Source: Triatoma infestans
Lineage: Eukaryota; Arthropoda; Insecta; Hemiptera; Reduviidae
DNA length: 64,000 bases
Reading direction: 5' to 3'
Assembly (NCBI GenBank): GCA_011037195.1
Contig: JAAEAF010000122.1
Span: 1 to 64,000, forward strand
Shown: positions 24,771-35,861 of the stretch, piece after piece
Position numbering within the stretch: the stretch's first letter is position 1
Layout of the letters: each line of letters starts with the position of its first letter
Notes under the pieces: model-generated
What the model saw: the letters and a program-made list of their open reading frames with translations, nothing else
Told to the model about the DNA's origin: nothing
Databases searched by the model: none
Program-made: the position numbers and the translations under genes

Positions 24771-25235
24771 TACTTTCTCATACTTTTCGTAAGAGGAAAT
24801 ATTGCGATTCGTGACACATTTTGGAAATTGAGTTTTCATCGAAACCACATATTGAGGCACCATAAGTACGAAAAAAATGTTTTTAGCCAATCAATGGTCT
24901 GTAAGTGTGTTTACGTGAATTTTCAAAATATCTAAAAAACAAAAAACTGCAGGAAGATCAAAGTAGGATTCTGTTTATCTACCATCACCGTACTGACATT
25001 TCACAGTTTTGGGCAAAATCCATCATCCGGAAGTTGAACTTAACTGAATTCTTTTTTCAGTTTTTTGCTTTTTTTCGGACAAGGTCTAACGATTTTTTTA
25101 AAAAACTTGGTATACTGTCTACACACCAAAATACTCTTCACTTTCTTTGGAAACATTTTCCAGGGAAAATGATTTGTTTAGAGTTTCCAGGGAAACGATA
25201 GCGTTAAACTTTCCTCTAAAGTTCCACTTCACAAC

Positions 25236-26240
25236 CAAAAAAAAAAATAAATAAATAAAAAAAATAATAAACCACATCAACAAAATTATTGCATCATAAT
25301 TGTATGAAAACGGCGGTTCTAAAGATGATTACCGACAGACAGACTCTGCTGTATGCTCTATATGGAACAGGGAACATTCCAAGAATTATACGTGAATTGT
25401 ACTGTGGGTGTTGTTGAAGAGAGACAGCAGCTGTCTTGTTGCCGCCTTTTACCATAATTAAATTGTCTTACAATGTGTTCATTAGTTTACAAATAAGTTA
25501 CTCTCTTCTACCTATTATTTAATTGTAGTAATTGCTTTAAGTGGTCTCTATAACAATACCTATATTGTTATTATATTCTACAGTAAAAAACACTAAATTG
25601 TTTATTTAATAGTTTGTCAATTAAATTTTAATTGATTTATATTTCATTATTATTTATGTGAATATAATAACTGTATAACTTCAATGTCTATTGGAAAGAG
25701 CGGTGTCGAAGGACATTGACAGAGATCTCAAGAACGGGCGTTGGATAACAAATAAGAAGAAATATATTGCTTTAATAATAATATTACTTTATTTGTATAT
25801 TAAATGGCAAAGAAAATATTTTACTAAGTAGTATACGGCCGGGAGTAATAAACCATCTGCCGAAGGTAGATACAAAAATAAAGAATAAACAAAGTAAAAA
25901 AAAAAAAAAAGGTAAAAAACAAAGTAGGAAAATATATTACAGAAATACAACATAAAAAAAAGAATAAGTAAATAAAAGAAAATTACCATGGTTAGTGAGA
26001 AACTTTATTGAATTGGAAATTAAAAAAATATTTCTGATGCTTTCCAGCTCTGCGGAACCAACCACAACAACAATTTAAATTGTCATTTCTGTTTAGCATG
26101 TTCAAAAAATGGTCTTGAAAGAAAAGGATATCCTAAAAGTTAAAGTCTACATTCAGATAATGGTGTACATATACTGCCAGAAAATGATACATGTCCTCAT
26201 TCACGTAGGAGTTACATAGAGCACACTTTTCTTCTATCTT
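25236..26240. other. insertion or unrelated DNA inside a family A copy; no gene
   Basis: Begins with an A-rich AAATAAATAAATAAAAAAAA run, which would fit a retroelement tail. The rest is AT-rich with a poly(A) run at 25895-25910. No domain is visible. Confidence 0.35.
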
Positions 26241-26244
26241 TGAA

Positions 26245-26350
26245 TTTCTTCTATGATTTTATCCGTCATGCTTCATTTTGCTGGTTCTGACCAGTTTCGG
26301 ATTTTCATCCATCGTCAGTGTAAGGTTTGCAATCAATGCGTGTAGAGAGA
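26245..26350 (-). repeat. family B repeat fragment with hammerhead-like core
   Basis: On the reverse strand 26318 to 26289 reads CTGACGA, then T-GGAT-GAAA-ATCC, then GAAACTGGTC. Stem II is perfect in this copy. It continues into the ATGACGGATAAAAT tail shared with the other family B copies. Confidence 0.7.
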
Positions 26351-26816
26351 TGGCTTAAACTATATGTTTATTGCATAAACGACACTTCAATATGATGTAT
26401 GGTTCTACCATCTGTATAATATTAAAATTATAGAAATATTTCTAGAATTTTAAATTTGATAGGTAATTGATTTCCGGAAGTGGAACTTTACAGAGTAGAT
26501 TTCTGAGTCATTTGAAGTTTTCTCGAAAAGACTATAACGATTTTGAACTTTAAGGCAAACTTTATTTTAAATATAAATTCCATGAACAGAGACAAGAGAA
26601 AGTCGTAAGAGTGTTTCACAATAGATTGTTTTTGTTGGGATGTGTGTGACGTCAGATGGGATACTTTGACGTCAAAAAATCTCTCTACCCCTTATTGGAA
26701 ATATTTAATATACAGGAATAACTGTAAACACTTTGTGTTACGACGGATAATACATCTAGACTTACAAGACAAAAAACTCACTTATGACCATTTATTTTTT
26801 TCTCTCACTTTTGCAG

Positions 26817-27024
26817 GTTGCCTGGATTCATATTGACCGCCAGATGATCTTGACCATACACAGGCATGTGATAGCCAGGGTGTCACGGTTCAGTGTGTCA
26901 CATGATAACCATAAAACTTGGCTGTTGAATGTGAACCAGGTACAACAGGAGGACCGTGGTTACTATATGTGCCAAGTGAATACGAATCCAATGATCAGCC
27001 AAGTCGGTTATCTACAGGTGGTCG
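26817..27024 (+). CDS. DIP/lachesin-like Ig-superfamily receptor, internal exon (second half of Ig1)
   Basis: This internal exon encodes about 69 residues, starting VAWIHIDRQMILTIH and ending GYLQVV. It carries the F-strand motif D-R-G-Y-Y-M-C, which supplies the second disulfide cysteine of an Ig V-type domain, and the NTNPM-x5-GYLQVV stretch typical of arthropod Dpr-interacting proteins (DIPs) and lachesins. These are cell-surface Ig receptors that bind Dpr proteins and help specify neuronal connections. The acceptor is a pyrimidine run ending TTTTGCAG at 26816 and the donor is a consensus GTAAGT at 27025. The exon opens in phase 0 and closes in phase 1, which fits the exon at 49215 exactly. 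The family assignment rests on recognised motifs. Which DIP paralogue this is cannot be told without a search. The exon coding the start of Ig1 was not found upstream in the window. Confidence 0.9.
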
Positions 27025-27059
27025 GTAAGTTCAATTAATTGGTGTTTTTTATTTGATTT

Positions 27060-27500
27060 AACGAATAGTCTGTGGTGTGTGTGTGTGTGTGTGTGTGTGT
27101 GTAAGCAAAATATCTCAAAAACGAAAAGTCGCAGGAAGCTCATTCTTGATAATCCGTCTAGGTATTACTACCATCCATCAACCGGAAGTGCTATTTTACT
27201 GAAATTTTTTCTCGAAAACAACTGAAACGATCTCTTTGATTATGCTCAAATTTGAAACATTTTTCCGGACAAATCGATGTTTAGGGAGTTATTGGAAAGC
27301 AGTTACGTTTTAAGTTTTCCTCTATATACCACTACAATAGTACCGCTACAATTTGTAGTTTTACTACCAATATAATACCTGCATTAGAAGCATTGCTAGA
27401 ATTCAGAACTTGTAGAAAATCGATTAACAGAGAAGTACGACCTTACAGAATTGTTTTTTGAGTGTTTTGGAATTTGAGTGAAATACGGCTAGAACAATTT
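27060..27500 (+). repeat. family A repeat, 5'-truncated, starting about 36 bp after the 26817 exon
   Basis: Starts at the AATAGTCTGTGG and microsatellite block, continues with CTCAAAAACGAAAAGTCGCA and CAACCGGAAGTGC, and stops where the next copy begins. The exon at 26817-27024 is therefore sandwiched between two family A copies. Confidence 0.75.
27075..27102. repeat. (TG)n microsatellite within family A
   Basis: TG run of 14 units at the position where most family A copies carry a short TG-rich tract. Confidence 0.9.
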
Positions 27501-27504
27501 TTAC

Positions 27505-28140
27505 TTTCTCTTACTCTTAGTGAGAAGAGGAAGTGTTGCGATCGTGTCAGATTTTTGAAATTGAGTTTCCACCGGAAATACATGTTTTGGGGTCCCCTGA
27601 TTACAAAAAAAAAAAAAATGTTTAGTATATTTAAAAAACGGAGAGCCGCAGGGAGCTCAAACTTGGTATTCCATTTAGGTACTACCATCGCATCAGACAC
27701 GAAGGGCAATCAATATCCATCAGCATTACGACTTTATTGATGAATTTTTTTTTTTCCAATTTTTCGTAATTTTTTCGAAAACAACCTGCAACAATTTCCT
27801 TTATACTTGGTACTAACGGCACACAAAACATCATTTTTATTTGAAACATTGTCCAACGATCATATATGGTCTTACCACCTACATAATATTAATAGATATT
27901 AAAAGCAGTGATAGAATTCCAAATTTGAGGAAAATCGGTTCCCCGGAAGTACGATTTTGCGGAATAGGTTTTTGAGTTTTTTAGAATTTCCTCGAAAATG
28001 GATACAACGATTTTCTTTAATTTTGCAATGCTTGCTACATAGATAGAAACGTATCACTTTTATTTAAAACATATTTCATTTTTGAGATTATTGGAGATCT
28101 GTATATTAATGTAAATTAAAGTTCGCACAAACTTTGTTGA
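27505..28140 (+). repeat. family A repeat, 3'-truncated
   Basis: Begins ACTTTCTCTTACTC then GTGAGAAGAGGAAG and TTGCGATCGTGTCAG. It has two module blocks (near 27780 and 28000) and lacks the terminal hairpin end. Confidence 0.8.
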
Positions 28141-28224
28141 TTTTGAGCATAAGACCGGTCAGGTCTTAAAAATATTTTTAACTGGGTAGTAACAATATAA
28201 TTAATGTAAGAATAAAGCAATGCC

Positions 28225-28412
28225 TATTTTTTTCACGTGGGCTTAACGTCCACCTCCTAAATTAAATAAGTTGAACGTCGGCGGAAGCTTTACCGCTAAC
28301 ATTTTTTTAAACGAATATAAAATTTAGCAGTTATATGCGGGGCTCTACCTGGGGACCTCCCAGTTACAAGTCCATGCCCATAACCACTACACTAACATCC
28401 GCCTCTATTATA
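28225..28412 (-). mobile_element. tRNA-derived SINE
   Basis: On the reverse strand the head reads GAGGCGGATG then TTAGTGTAGTGGTTATGG, an RNA polymerase III A box. A weak B-box-like GAGGTCCCCAGGTAGAGCC follows about 30 bp later. The body ends in CCACGTGAAAAAAA at 28226-28240. The head is tRNA-like but no complete cloverleaf is present, so it is a SINE rather than a tRNA gene. Confidence 0.65.
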
Positions 28413-29550
28413 AGAGTAAAGTCCTTTTTTACAATTTTACACTATAGTTATGTAAATAACTATTTCTAAATTAGATTGTTTCAAAGCAGATATTTCCTTA
28501 GAGAACGCTTGATTCGAAAACTGATATTAATGCGCTTAACTAGAGAAACATTAATACGCTTAATACGTTAATACGTTAGTACGTTAGTACGCTTAATTAG
28601 AGAAAATAAATTATTGAGAAAACAATTATTGTGGCGAAGAAAAATCCAATAAAAGATATAAATAAAACAAATAAATAAAAATGAAATATGTAAATAAATA
28701 TACATATAAAAAATAAAAATAACAATTTATATTTATTTATAGATTTTGCAGCTTGTGTGGGGGCGTATGTTTTGGTTGGGACGGCCAGAGTGTGGTGATT
28801 AATAAAACACTAGTTGAAGTAATAAATCCCAATATTATTATTTAAACGGCAGAGATTAAAATGTAACGCATTATTTCCGACATTTTGACTAGATTGGGTA
28901 AACAGTAAATAATCACTGGATTTTGTTGACATAAATATGAAGTTACTAAATCAGTGTGATACACCTCTTTCCAGCGTACAGGCCATTGCCTGGAGAGATT
29001 GGTTTGGTCAGGGCTGGGCAGAAATCACCAGCCTTGCCTCCTATATCTGTTTGTATGTAGCCGAAAGATTGATTGTCCCCCTCCCCAGCATTGGTACGGC
29101 CATAAAAGCTGTATATACTGTGCAATGCCCGGATAACTTGTCATTCGTCACATGTCACACATGTGTACCATATCGCTGTGTGGGGGATTGTACGAGTGTG
29201 TTCTTGCATAGATTTCTGGTATATGTTCATATTTCCGGGGTAGGGGTGCCACTTGATTTCCTCATGAATTGTTGCTGGAGAGTATGATCGCTCATCCCGG
29301 AAAAGGTTTCTGCGCTTCTCGCCATCTCATTATCTTATACTCGAGCATATGATAATTGACCCTCGCAATAGGGTAACCTCATCATTTTACCCAAATCATT
29401 GAGTTTGCCGAAGCATTTCCATGCAATCCTCGAATTGATTGATATTGTAAATTCCCGAACATGAACTCCCAGTGATTAGTGGCAGATTGATTACGGATAT
29501 AATCATAATATCCAGATTCCGATAATTGTACTCGTTGAAAATGTGGATGG
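28413..29550. other. no gene recognised
   Basis: Includes a small imperfect array of 9-10 bp units TTAATACG(C/T) at about 28550-28600 and AT-rich sequence. The 116-codon frame at 28937-29287 shows no domain. Confidence 0.4.
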
Positions 29551-29554
29551 GTCG

Positions 29555-29715
29555 CAATGCTGGTTAACATCTGGTATTTTATCCGTCGTAGCATGCATAT
29601 TCGTTTTTTTCCTGACCGGGTTCGGATTTCACCATCGATAGAGCAAATTCACCAAGTTCGTGTAGAGAGTTCACTTCAACGTAATGTTTCTCTTACAATC
29701 ACACTTGTTGGTTTG
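29555..29715 (-). repeat. family B repeat with mutated hammerhead-like core
   Basis: Reverse copy. The core at 29641 to 29614 reads CTATCGA, TGG-TGAAA-TCC, GAACCCGGTC. The CTGA and GAAA boxes each carry a substitution, so it should be inactive. It faces the + copy at 30405-30535. Confidence 0.7.
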
Positions 29716-30404
29716 TTGGTTGTATATTGTAATGTGTAGACGTTTGGGAGAAACGGTGGAAAAATATAAATTATGATTTTGTAAAATATATAGTAGAAAT
29801 ATATTTAATATTGACATATTATTTAGAGCAATCTCAAGCCTGGGTTTTTTCGAAGGTTGGATGAAAACAATAATAAACTGTTAGGAAGGCAGAATACCTT
29901 TAGTACAATAAAAGAATTCCCCTTCCTTTCTCTCTTCAATAGAGGGAGGGATTATATATATGTAAGTAGGGAGGATCAAAATTGGGATGGTTCAGAAAAA
30001 GAGTGTTCATAGTCAAGTGATGTAAGTGCTAAGGTCCAACCTTCAAATCGGAGATTCCATTAATTTGTAAGTTTTAATTCCTCCAAAATGTACCTAATGT
30101 AATTTTTAGACAAATGAAATATGTTTATATTTTATCTATTTATTTATTTATTTGAATAATATATATTTCTATTTAAGTTATTCATCTGTGTATTTATTAT
30201 CCCTCCTCAGTTCAGATTAACAAAGACCTCACGAGATCCCTTTAGAGGAGATTCCCAATATGAATTATAATAATTATTTATTAATATACTTAATTTAATT
30301 TATTTCCCCCCAAAACATAACAATTACAATATATATATATATATATGTCGCAACATATACATACAACATAGACATATATATACAACACCAAACCTACAAA
30401 TGTG
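29716..30404. other. spacer between two inverted family B copies
   Basis: About 690 bp of AT-rich DNA with a TA run near 30330. No coding signal. Confidence 0.4.
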
Positions 30405-30535
30405 AGAGTAACAGAAACATGGCGTTGAAGTGAACTCTCTACACGAACTTGGTGAATTTGCTCTGACGATGGATGAAAACCCGAAACCGGTCAGGAAAAA
30501 ACGAATATGCTACGACGGATAAAGTACCAAATTCT
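30405..30535 (+). repeat. family B repeat with hammerhead-like core
   Basis: The core at 30463-30492 reads CTGACGA, T-GGAT-GAAA-ACCC, GAAACCGGTC. Flanks CTCTACACGAACTTGGTG (upstream) and CTACGACGGATAAAGTACCA (downstream) are shared with the other copies. Confidence 0.75.
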
Positions 30536-31509
30536 ACTCGTCTTTGCGAATAATTTGATAGTTTACACTATTCAATTTGCCAAAATTTCCGCTTAATAAT
30601 ATACTGGGACCCTTGCCCTTTAACTCCGAATCGACTCTGACTTTGATTGTAGATCGATTCAATCCATCCCTCGTCCTTGAATAATCATAGATCAACTACA
30701 GTATTCTTCATTCTCCATTTTTTTCTGCATGGAAATACTATGCTTCTTATTGTAAACAAAGTTCTCTGCCAATGTTATTATATACTGCACAACTGGCACG
30801 CCCTCGATAAGTGCAACGGACGTCGGTGTCTCGATACGTATATCACTTTTAGCAACAAAAGCCCCACGCAATTCCCACAAAAGAGAGACCCAGATTTCAT
30901 ATCAATATGGGTCCAAATTAGTCTTTTAACAAGTGTCTTAAGCAAGTCTTTTTAAAGGAAGCTTTAAGGAAGAGGTCTTAAACACATCATACTTTACAAG
31001 CTCACCAATGTACAAGTAATTATTCAGAAACTCAAGTAGTTATGTCCAATCAACAGTCTCGATAGCCGCTCTTTCAATCGCAACTCTTTAGCTCCATTAA
31101 TATTCCACATATGTGAAAAGTGATTTCGATAACAAATTTTGTGAATCACATGTAATAAATATGCTCCATCCGAACTTCACGCTACTATCATCGCGGACTT
31201 CCCTCTTTAGCAGCAAAGTTTGCCTAAGAAGCGATTCAAGTTTTCAAACAAGACACTCAAACCAGAGCTAGAGTTGTAGTTATAATGATTGTAGAAAGAG
31301 TGGCTGTATGATGTCCAATAAATTCAATGTATACTCTTACATATAAATTTATATTTTCATAAATATGTATTTGTACTTGTAAGCTAAAAACTTACATTAC
31401 CCTTTATTAAGCATACTGTTAGTTAATCAACAATCCTATGACTTAAAAATCATAATGATAATGACTATTATATATATACAAAAAAAATTACTTTTATATA
31501 AAAAAAATC
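30536..31509. other. no gene recognised
   Basis: AT-rich DNA. Short frames at 30677-30955 (+) and 30692-30880 (-) have no recognised motif. Confidence 0.4.
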
Positions 31510-31813
31510 TTTCTTTTTTTCCTACGCCTGATTCTAAGGCCTTTTAGGCCATAAGACGTGATCTAGCAGTCCAGTAAAGTATGCTAATTAGAAAATAAGG
31601 ATCGTCAGTGCGCGTTCGGCGCGCACGTCGCCCAGTCCTGAGCAGGTAGAAAGCTGGTTCTGGGTCATTGCTTCTAGGTGGCAAAGAGGACAAATCGGCG
31701 AGATCACTACCCCAATGCGGTGGAGATGGCTTTCTAGGAAGCGTGGCCTGTGGCTGCTCTAAAGTTTGCCACTGCTACCTTATGTGGCAAATAATGCGGT
31801 AGCGGCTGTTCCA

Positions 31814-32300
31814 TCAGCTTGGCCCAAGTTTTCCTTTGGATTGGTGCTCTCTTCGAACATTGTTTTTTTTATTTCTTCTCAAGTAAGAGCACACTGTTTT
31901 GAAGCTGAGAGGATTATGAGGTTGGCTCATTTTTGCTCCGTTCTTCGCCAGAGAGTCTGCCCTCTCGTTCCCCTCAATCCCACAATGACTGGGTACGTCA
32001 GCACCCATCCTTCTCTAATCAGTTGAGTTGCTCTTAGCTTTGCAGCTAGCAACACTGCTGACTCTGGAGAAGCGGGTGACACCAGGGATGCTATAGTAGC
32101 TCGCGAGTCGATAAAAATCACTAGCTTGCCGGCATTTGCATCTATAGTTTTAAGCTTATCCAGTGCCAACTTTACTGCTAGGATCTCAGCGTCGTAGTTT
32201 GTGGAGAGTTCAACCGCTGCTACTGATAATTGAACAGCTCCGAATAAACCCCCGATCCTGATTCCCCGTTAGGGTTAGCTGATGATCAGTATAAATGTGA
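31814..32300 (-). pseudogene. LINE RNase H domain, broken
   Basis: WLHIYTDHQLTLTGNQ near 32300 stands where RNase H proteins read YTDGS, so the DGS motif has decayed. VIFIDSRATIASLV (31927-32169 frame) and VPSHCGIEGNERADSLAKNG (31814-32008 frame) are the third and fourth RNase H blocks. Confidence 0.8.
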
Positions 32301-32492
32301 AGCCATTTACATCTTGGATATCGCTCGGCAATGGTTTGGAGTGCAATCTGCCAAAGCGCCGGTGATAACTCGTCTTCCTTTTTGATGGCCACATTCAGAT
32401 TCATCTGCCACTGGGGTAATACCATTTGATAGGGTGGCAAGCATGCAGTAGAGAATCTCTCTCTCACTGCTTCACTAGCCCCGGCAATACCG

Positions 32493-33902
32493 CTATACCA
32501 CTCCATGAGATCGGTCTGGGTCTTTAATCTTTTTGAGGGTAGTTGATGCTCTCGCCAGAATGCTATCGGCAGTCTTTTTAACTTTTCCATGCATTTTAGG
32601 GCAGCAAATCTCCTTCTTTCTTTCAAGGCTCGACATCAGCATGGATCTCCATGGAAGCAACTGGCGTGCTTCCAGCAGCACCGCATATAATTCGAAACCC
32701 TTGTTTTGTACCTTGTCTAAGGTAGATATTATACTTTCTGGCACAGTAACTAATAACTCCTGTTCATACTCAAGTGTTGGCCTTATATAGTTCTTATATG
32801 TTTTTGACAGGATCTCCCTGGACGCTCCCCATTTGACTCCTGTGAGACGACGAAGTAATCTGTCTATTTTCCCCTGCATGCGCTAAAGAATCAACATGTG
32901 GTCCCACGTCAGCTTGGTATCCAAGGTAATCCCTAGGTACTTGGTGACGAACACTCGCTCAATTTGGGCATTTTCGTAGTTAATAATGAACTCGTTTGCC
33001 TTCGTCGACAGGGTGAATATCTGGTTCTGGCAAAGAGTTTTATCCTTATTAACTGTCATTTGATTGTGTTCGATCCAAAGTTTCAATTTCTCCATTGCAG
33101 CATTCAATGTTTCGGCCATGCCCGGTATTTGAACATTGCTACTTGTTGCCCAAATGATCAAGTCATCCGCAAAGAGGAATTTGGTTTAGCGTTTTGGCGA
33201 GATCGTTAATAGATAAGTTGAATAAGAGACAACTTGCGACGGCTCCTTGGGGAAGTCCACACCTGAAAGCTCAGTAAGCAGAAACACTGTTACCAAATCG
33301 TACTCTAGCCTGTCTATCTTCTAGAAAGGACTTCAGCCAGTAAAATATATAATAACCCCGTACACCCAATTTTAGAAATTTATGAATCACCATTTCAGTC
33401 TGATTGTGGCGTACGCCGATTTAAAGTCAACGTACACAGCAATAGTTGATTGCTTCCTTTGGAAACCCGCTTTAACACACTCACTAAATCTAGGCACTTG
33501 CTCGATCGTGCTTCTTCTCTTTCTAAAACCAGTTTGTGCTTCATTTAGCACTTCCACAACTTCTAAGAAGCATTCCAATCTATTTATTACCATACTTTTG
33601 CATATTTTGCAAAGAATAGTGAGCGATATGGGACGAAAACTGGTCACATTTTCAGCTGATTTCCTTTTTTTTTCCGGTATAATCTCAGCCTTTCTCTAGG
33701 CTGCAGGGATTCCTTTCTGCAATGTTATATTATAGACAGTCAGTAGGGCTCTCTTTCCTTCTGGTTCTACGTTAGTTAAGAATTCAGTAGGAATGTTGTC
33801 GGGTCCTGCAGATTTGCCTAACTTTGCTCCAGCCAAGGCTTGTTCCAGTTCCTGGATGGTAAAAGCATGATTGAATGAGAGTCTTGTAGCTGATCTTCGC
33901 AA
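32493..33902 (-). pseudogene. LINE reverse transcriptase, several frames
   Basis: Visible RT motifs are GKSAGPDNIPTEFL (33696-33902 frame), FRPISLTILCKICKSMVINR, QTGFRKRRSTIEQV and VYVDFKSAY with the motif A Asp (33387-33647 frame), and FADDLIIWATSS (near 33170), which is motif C. KYLGITLDTKLTWDHML follows. Frames change at about 33690, 33380, 33180 and 32885. Confidence 0.85.
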
Positions 33903-34118
33903 CTAGGTAGAGGTGACCTAAGGAGGTGTTTTTTGGGGCTTTTCCATTTTTGAGCTATTGTGGCAAAATGTCTGCAAATGCCTTTGCACGCAAGCGGTCC
34001 TCTACAATCTCTTTCGTATCAGTTTTAATTGGTGCATTCAGCTGTTCTCGCTTATTTGTCAGGCTGGAGATAAAATGATGTGTTTTTAATGCATCCTTTC
34101 TGTTGAGTACAGACTTGA

Positions 34119-35128
34119 CTAATTCTGATAGGAATTTGGAGTAGACCTGTCTCTTCGATTCGAGGAAGATCTCTGCAGTTTAGCAAGTCTTCTAACTTCC
34201 ATACAATCGAGTTTATCCCCCGATAACTCTGCTTTAGTCCTAGCTTCATCTCTCGCTATTTTAAGGTCATTAATGTTAAAGTTCCAAAAAGGCCTATACT
34301 TTATAACCTGCCCTCGCGGTATTGATTGCGTTGCACATTTTATCAAACTCTCCGATAGCATTTTCCAGGTTCCAATATCCGAATTTAGGGGATATTCCTG
34401 GCTTCCGAGAATCTCGTCAGTAACGTGCCTATATTTCAACCAGTCGGCCTTCTGTAGATTCCATCTAGGTTTACGGTCCACTCTAGAAACTTTAGGGGCC
34501 TGGATAGGAGAGGCCACTTCCAGCAGGAGCCCCCTATGCCCCGCTCCAATTGGGGATTCGAATACATTCAAATCGGCTCTCAAATCTTGGTGAACCACTG
34601 CTAAATCCGGGCGGGTGGATGATCCAGTGTAGGAAAGAAAGGTTCCAGGTTGGGAATCGTCACTAACTAATATAATAGGGTTTGTATCAAGAACATTCTC
34701 TACCGCGGATGCAATTACAGTTGTTTTATTGTATCTCCACCGATTGGATGGAGCATTAAAATCGCCTAAGATCAATGTTCGGTCGTTGATGTCTTTGCTT
34801 ATGCATTCTAAGTTTGGGGTGTTATTTGGAGGGTTATAGAGGCAGAAATTTGGAACTCTTTACCGTTCAACCATACAATCAATTTAATGCACTCAAGTTT
34901 ATCATCTTCCTGTATGCTATGGACAGCGGAGAATTTAGAGGTTATTGATTTTCGGACTCCTACCAGTATACCTGAGGCCCCCTGCCTAGCTCGGGGAAGA
35001 ACTGAGATATTATATTCCGAGTGTTGATAGATGTCTGCATTGTTTGTTGTAGAACCAGCCTCTGCCACTGCAAAGACGTCCACCTTTCTGTCAGATAGTA
35101 TTGTTTTAAATTCCATAAATTTGTTCAA
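34119..35128 (-). pseudogene. LINE endonuclease, two frames
   Basis: The 34808-35128 frame reads KVDVFAVAEAGSTTNNADIY and GASGILVGVRKSI, the N-terminal half of an APE-type endonuclease. The 34119-34775 frame continues with MILGDFNAPSNRW (catalytic GDFNA), STRPDLAVV and AGHRGLLLEV. In the last piece the expected Ser-Asp-His motif is degenerate. A frameshift or stop around 34780-34810 separates the halves. Confidence 0.8.
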
Positions 35129-35190
35129 AATTAATCCGCCCCATTCCAGAAGAGGGCTGTCATATTTGATAAATTTGAGATATTAGATGA

Positions 35191-35823
35191 ATGACTCTGG
35201 ATAGGGCGTTTGCCTTTGACTTTCGATGCATATTTTATGGACTGCCCAGGCGAATTGTCGATCGTTTAGTACAACGAGTCTGTATACAAGAAGTTTGCTC
35301 AGTATCGTTGGCTCCAGGGGGCACCGCGAGGAGGCGAATCGACTTCACCCCCTCATAAAAAAATCTGAAATTCGGAACTTCACTGCAAATATAACATCTA
35401 TTCAGGAAGTTCCCTTGAAGTTACAGTTCTATAGAACCCAAATTCAATTTTCCTAGAAAAATATTTTAAATAAATGTGATGACGTATTTGAAAACTTCAC
35501 CTTCTACAAGTAAGAGAAATCAAAATAGTGAGAACCAAATTATGGAAATGTACTCATTCCAGATTTGGTTTATTTTTTATCTATTTGACCTATTTTTGTG
35601 ATTTGCTTTGTTTTATTCTTATTTTTACTTATTATGAAATAGCCAATAAATTTGAAGGATTGTTACATTTCGGATATTATCATTTATGTTTTCAATACAT
35701 CTCCTGTTTGCAAGCAGCATATGCATAAAGTAATAGAAGCGAACGTTTAATGTGTATGAATGTGTGAACATGGCCATGTGTTATTAATCAGTTAAATAGG
35801 TTTCATCAACATTGGGATGCTGG

Positions 35824-35861
<38 letters not shown>

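Larger units (their letters stand above)
24772..26634 (+). repeat. family A repeat interrupted by about 1.1 kb
   Basis: The 5' part (ACTTTCTCATAC, then GTAAGAGGAAATATTGCG) runs 24772-25235. The 3' part resumes near 26375 (ACACTTCAATATGATGTATG) and ends at GTAAGAGTGTTTCACAATAG by 26634. The end lies 182 bp upstream of the exon at 26817. The interrupting DNA includes A-rich sequence and a family B fragment. Confidence 0.75.
31510..35190 (-). mobile_element. decayed RNase H-bearing LINE, 3.7 kb
   Basis: Non-LTR retrotransposon with, in transcription order, endonuclease (about 35190-34100), reverse transcriptase (about 33900-32490) and RNase H (about 32300-31810), each in several frames. The 3' end near 31510 carries GGCCTAAAAGGCC and an A-rich tail. 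No ORF1 is visible, so the copy is probably 5'-truncated. It resembles RNase H-containing arthropod LINEs of the I/Jockey side of the tree, but the clade cannot be fixed by eye. Confidence 0.85.

Noticed and set aside
28340..28410. Possible tRNA gene on the reverse strand
   Set aside because: The A box is good but the B box is weak and no cloverleaf can be drawn. It is better explained as a SINE.
28937..29287. 116-codon open frame as a gene or missing exon of the receptor
   Set aside because: No Ig motif, signal peptide or matching splice phases. The composition looks like chance.
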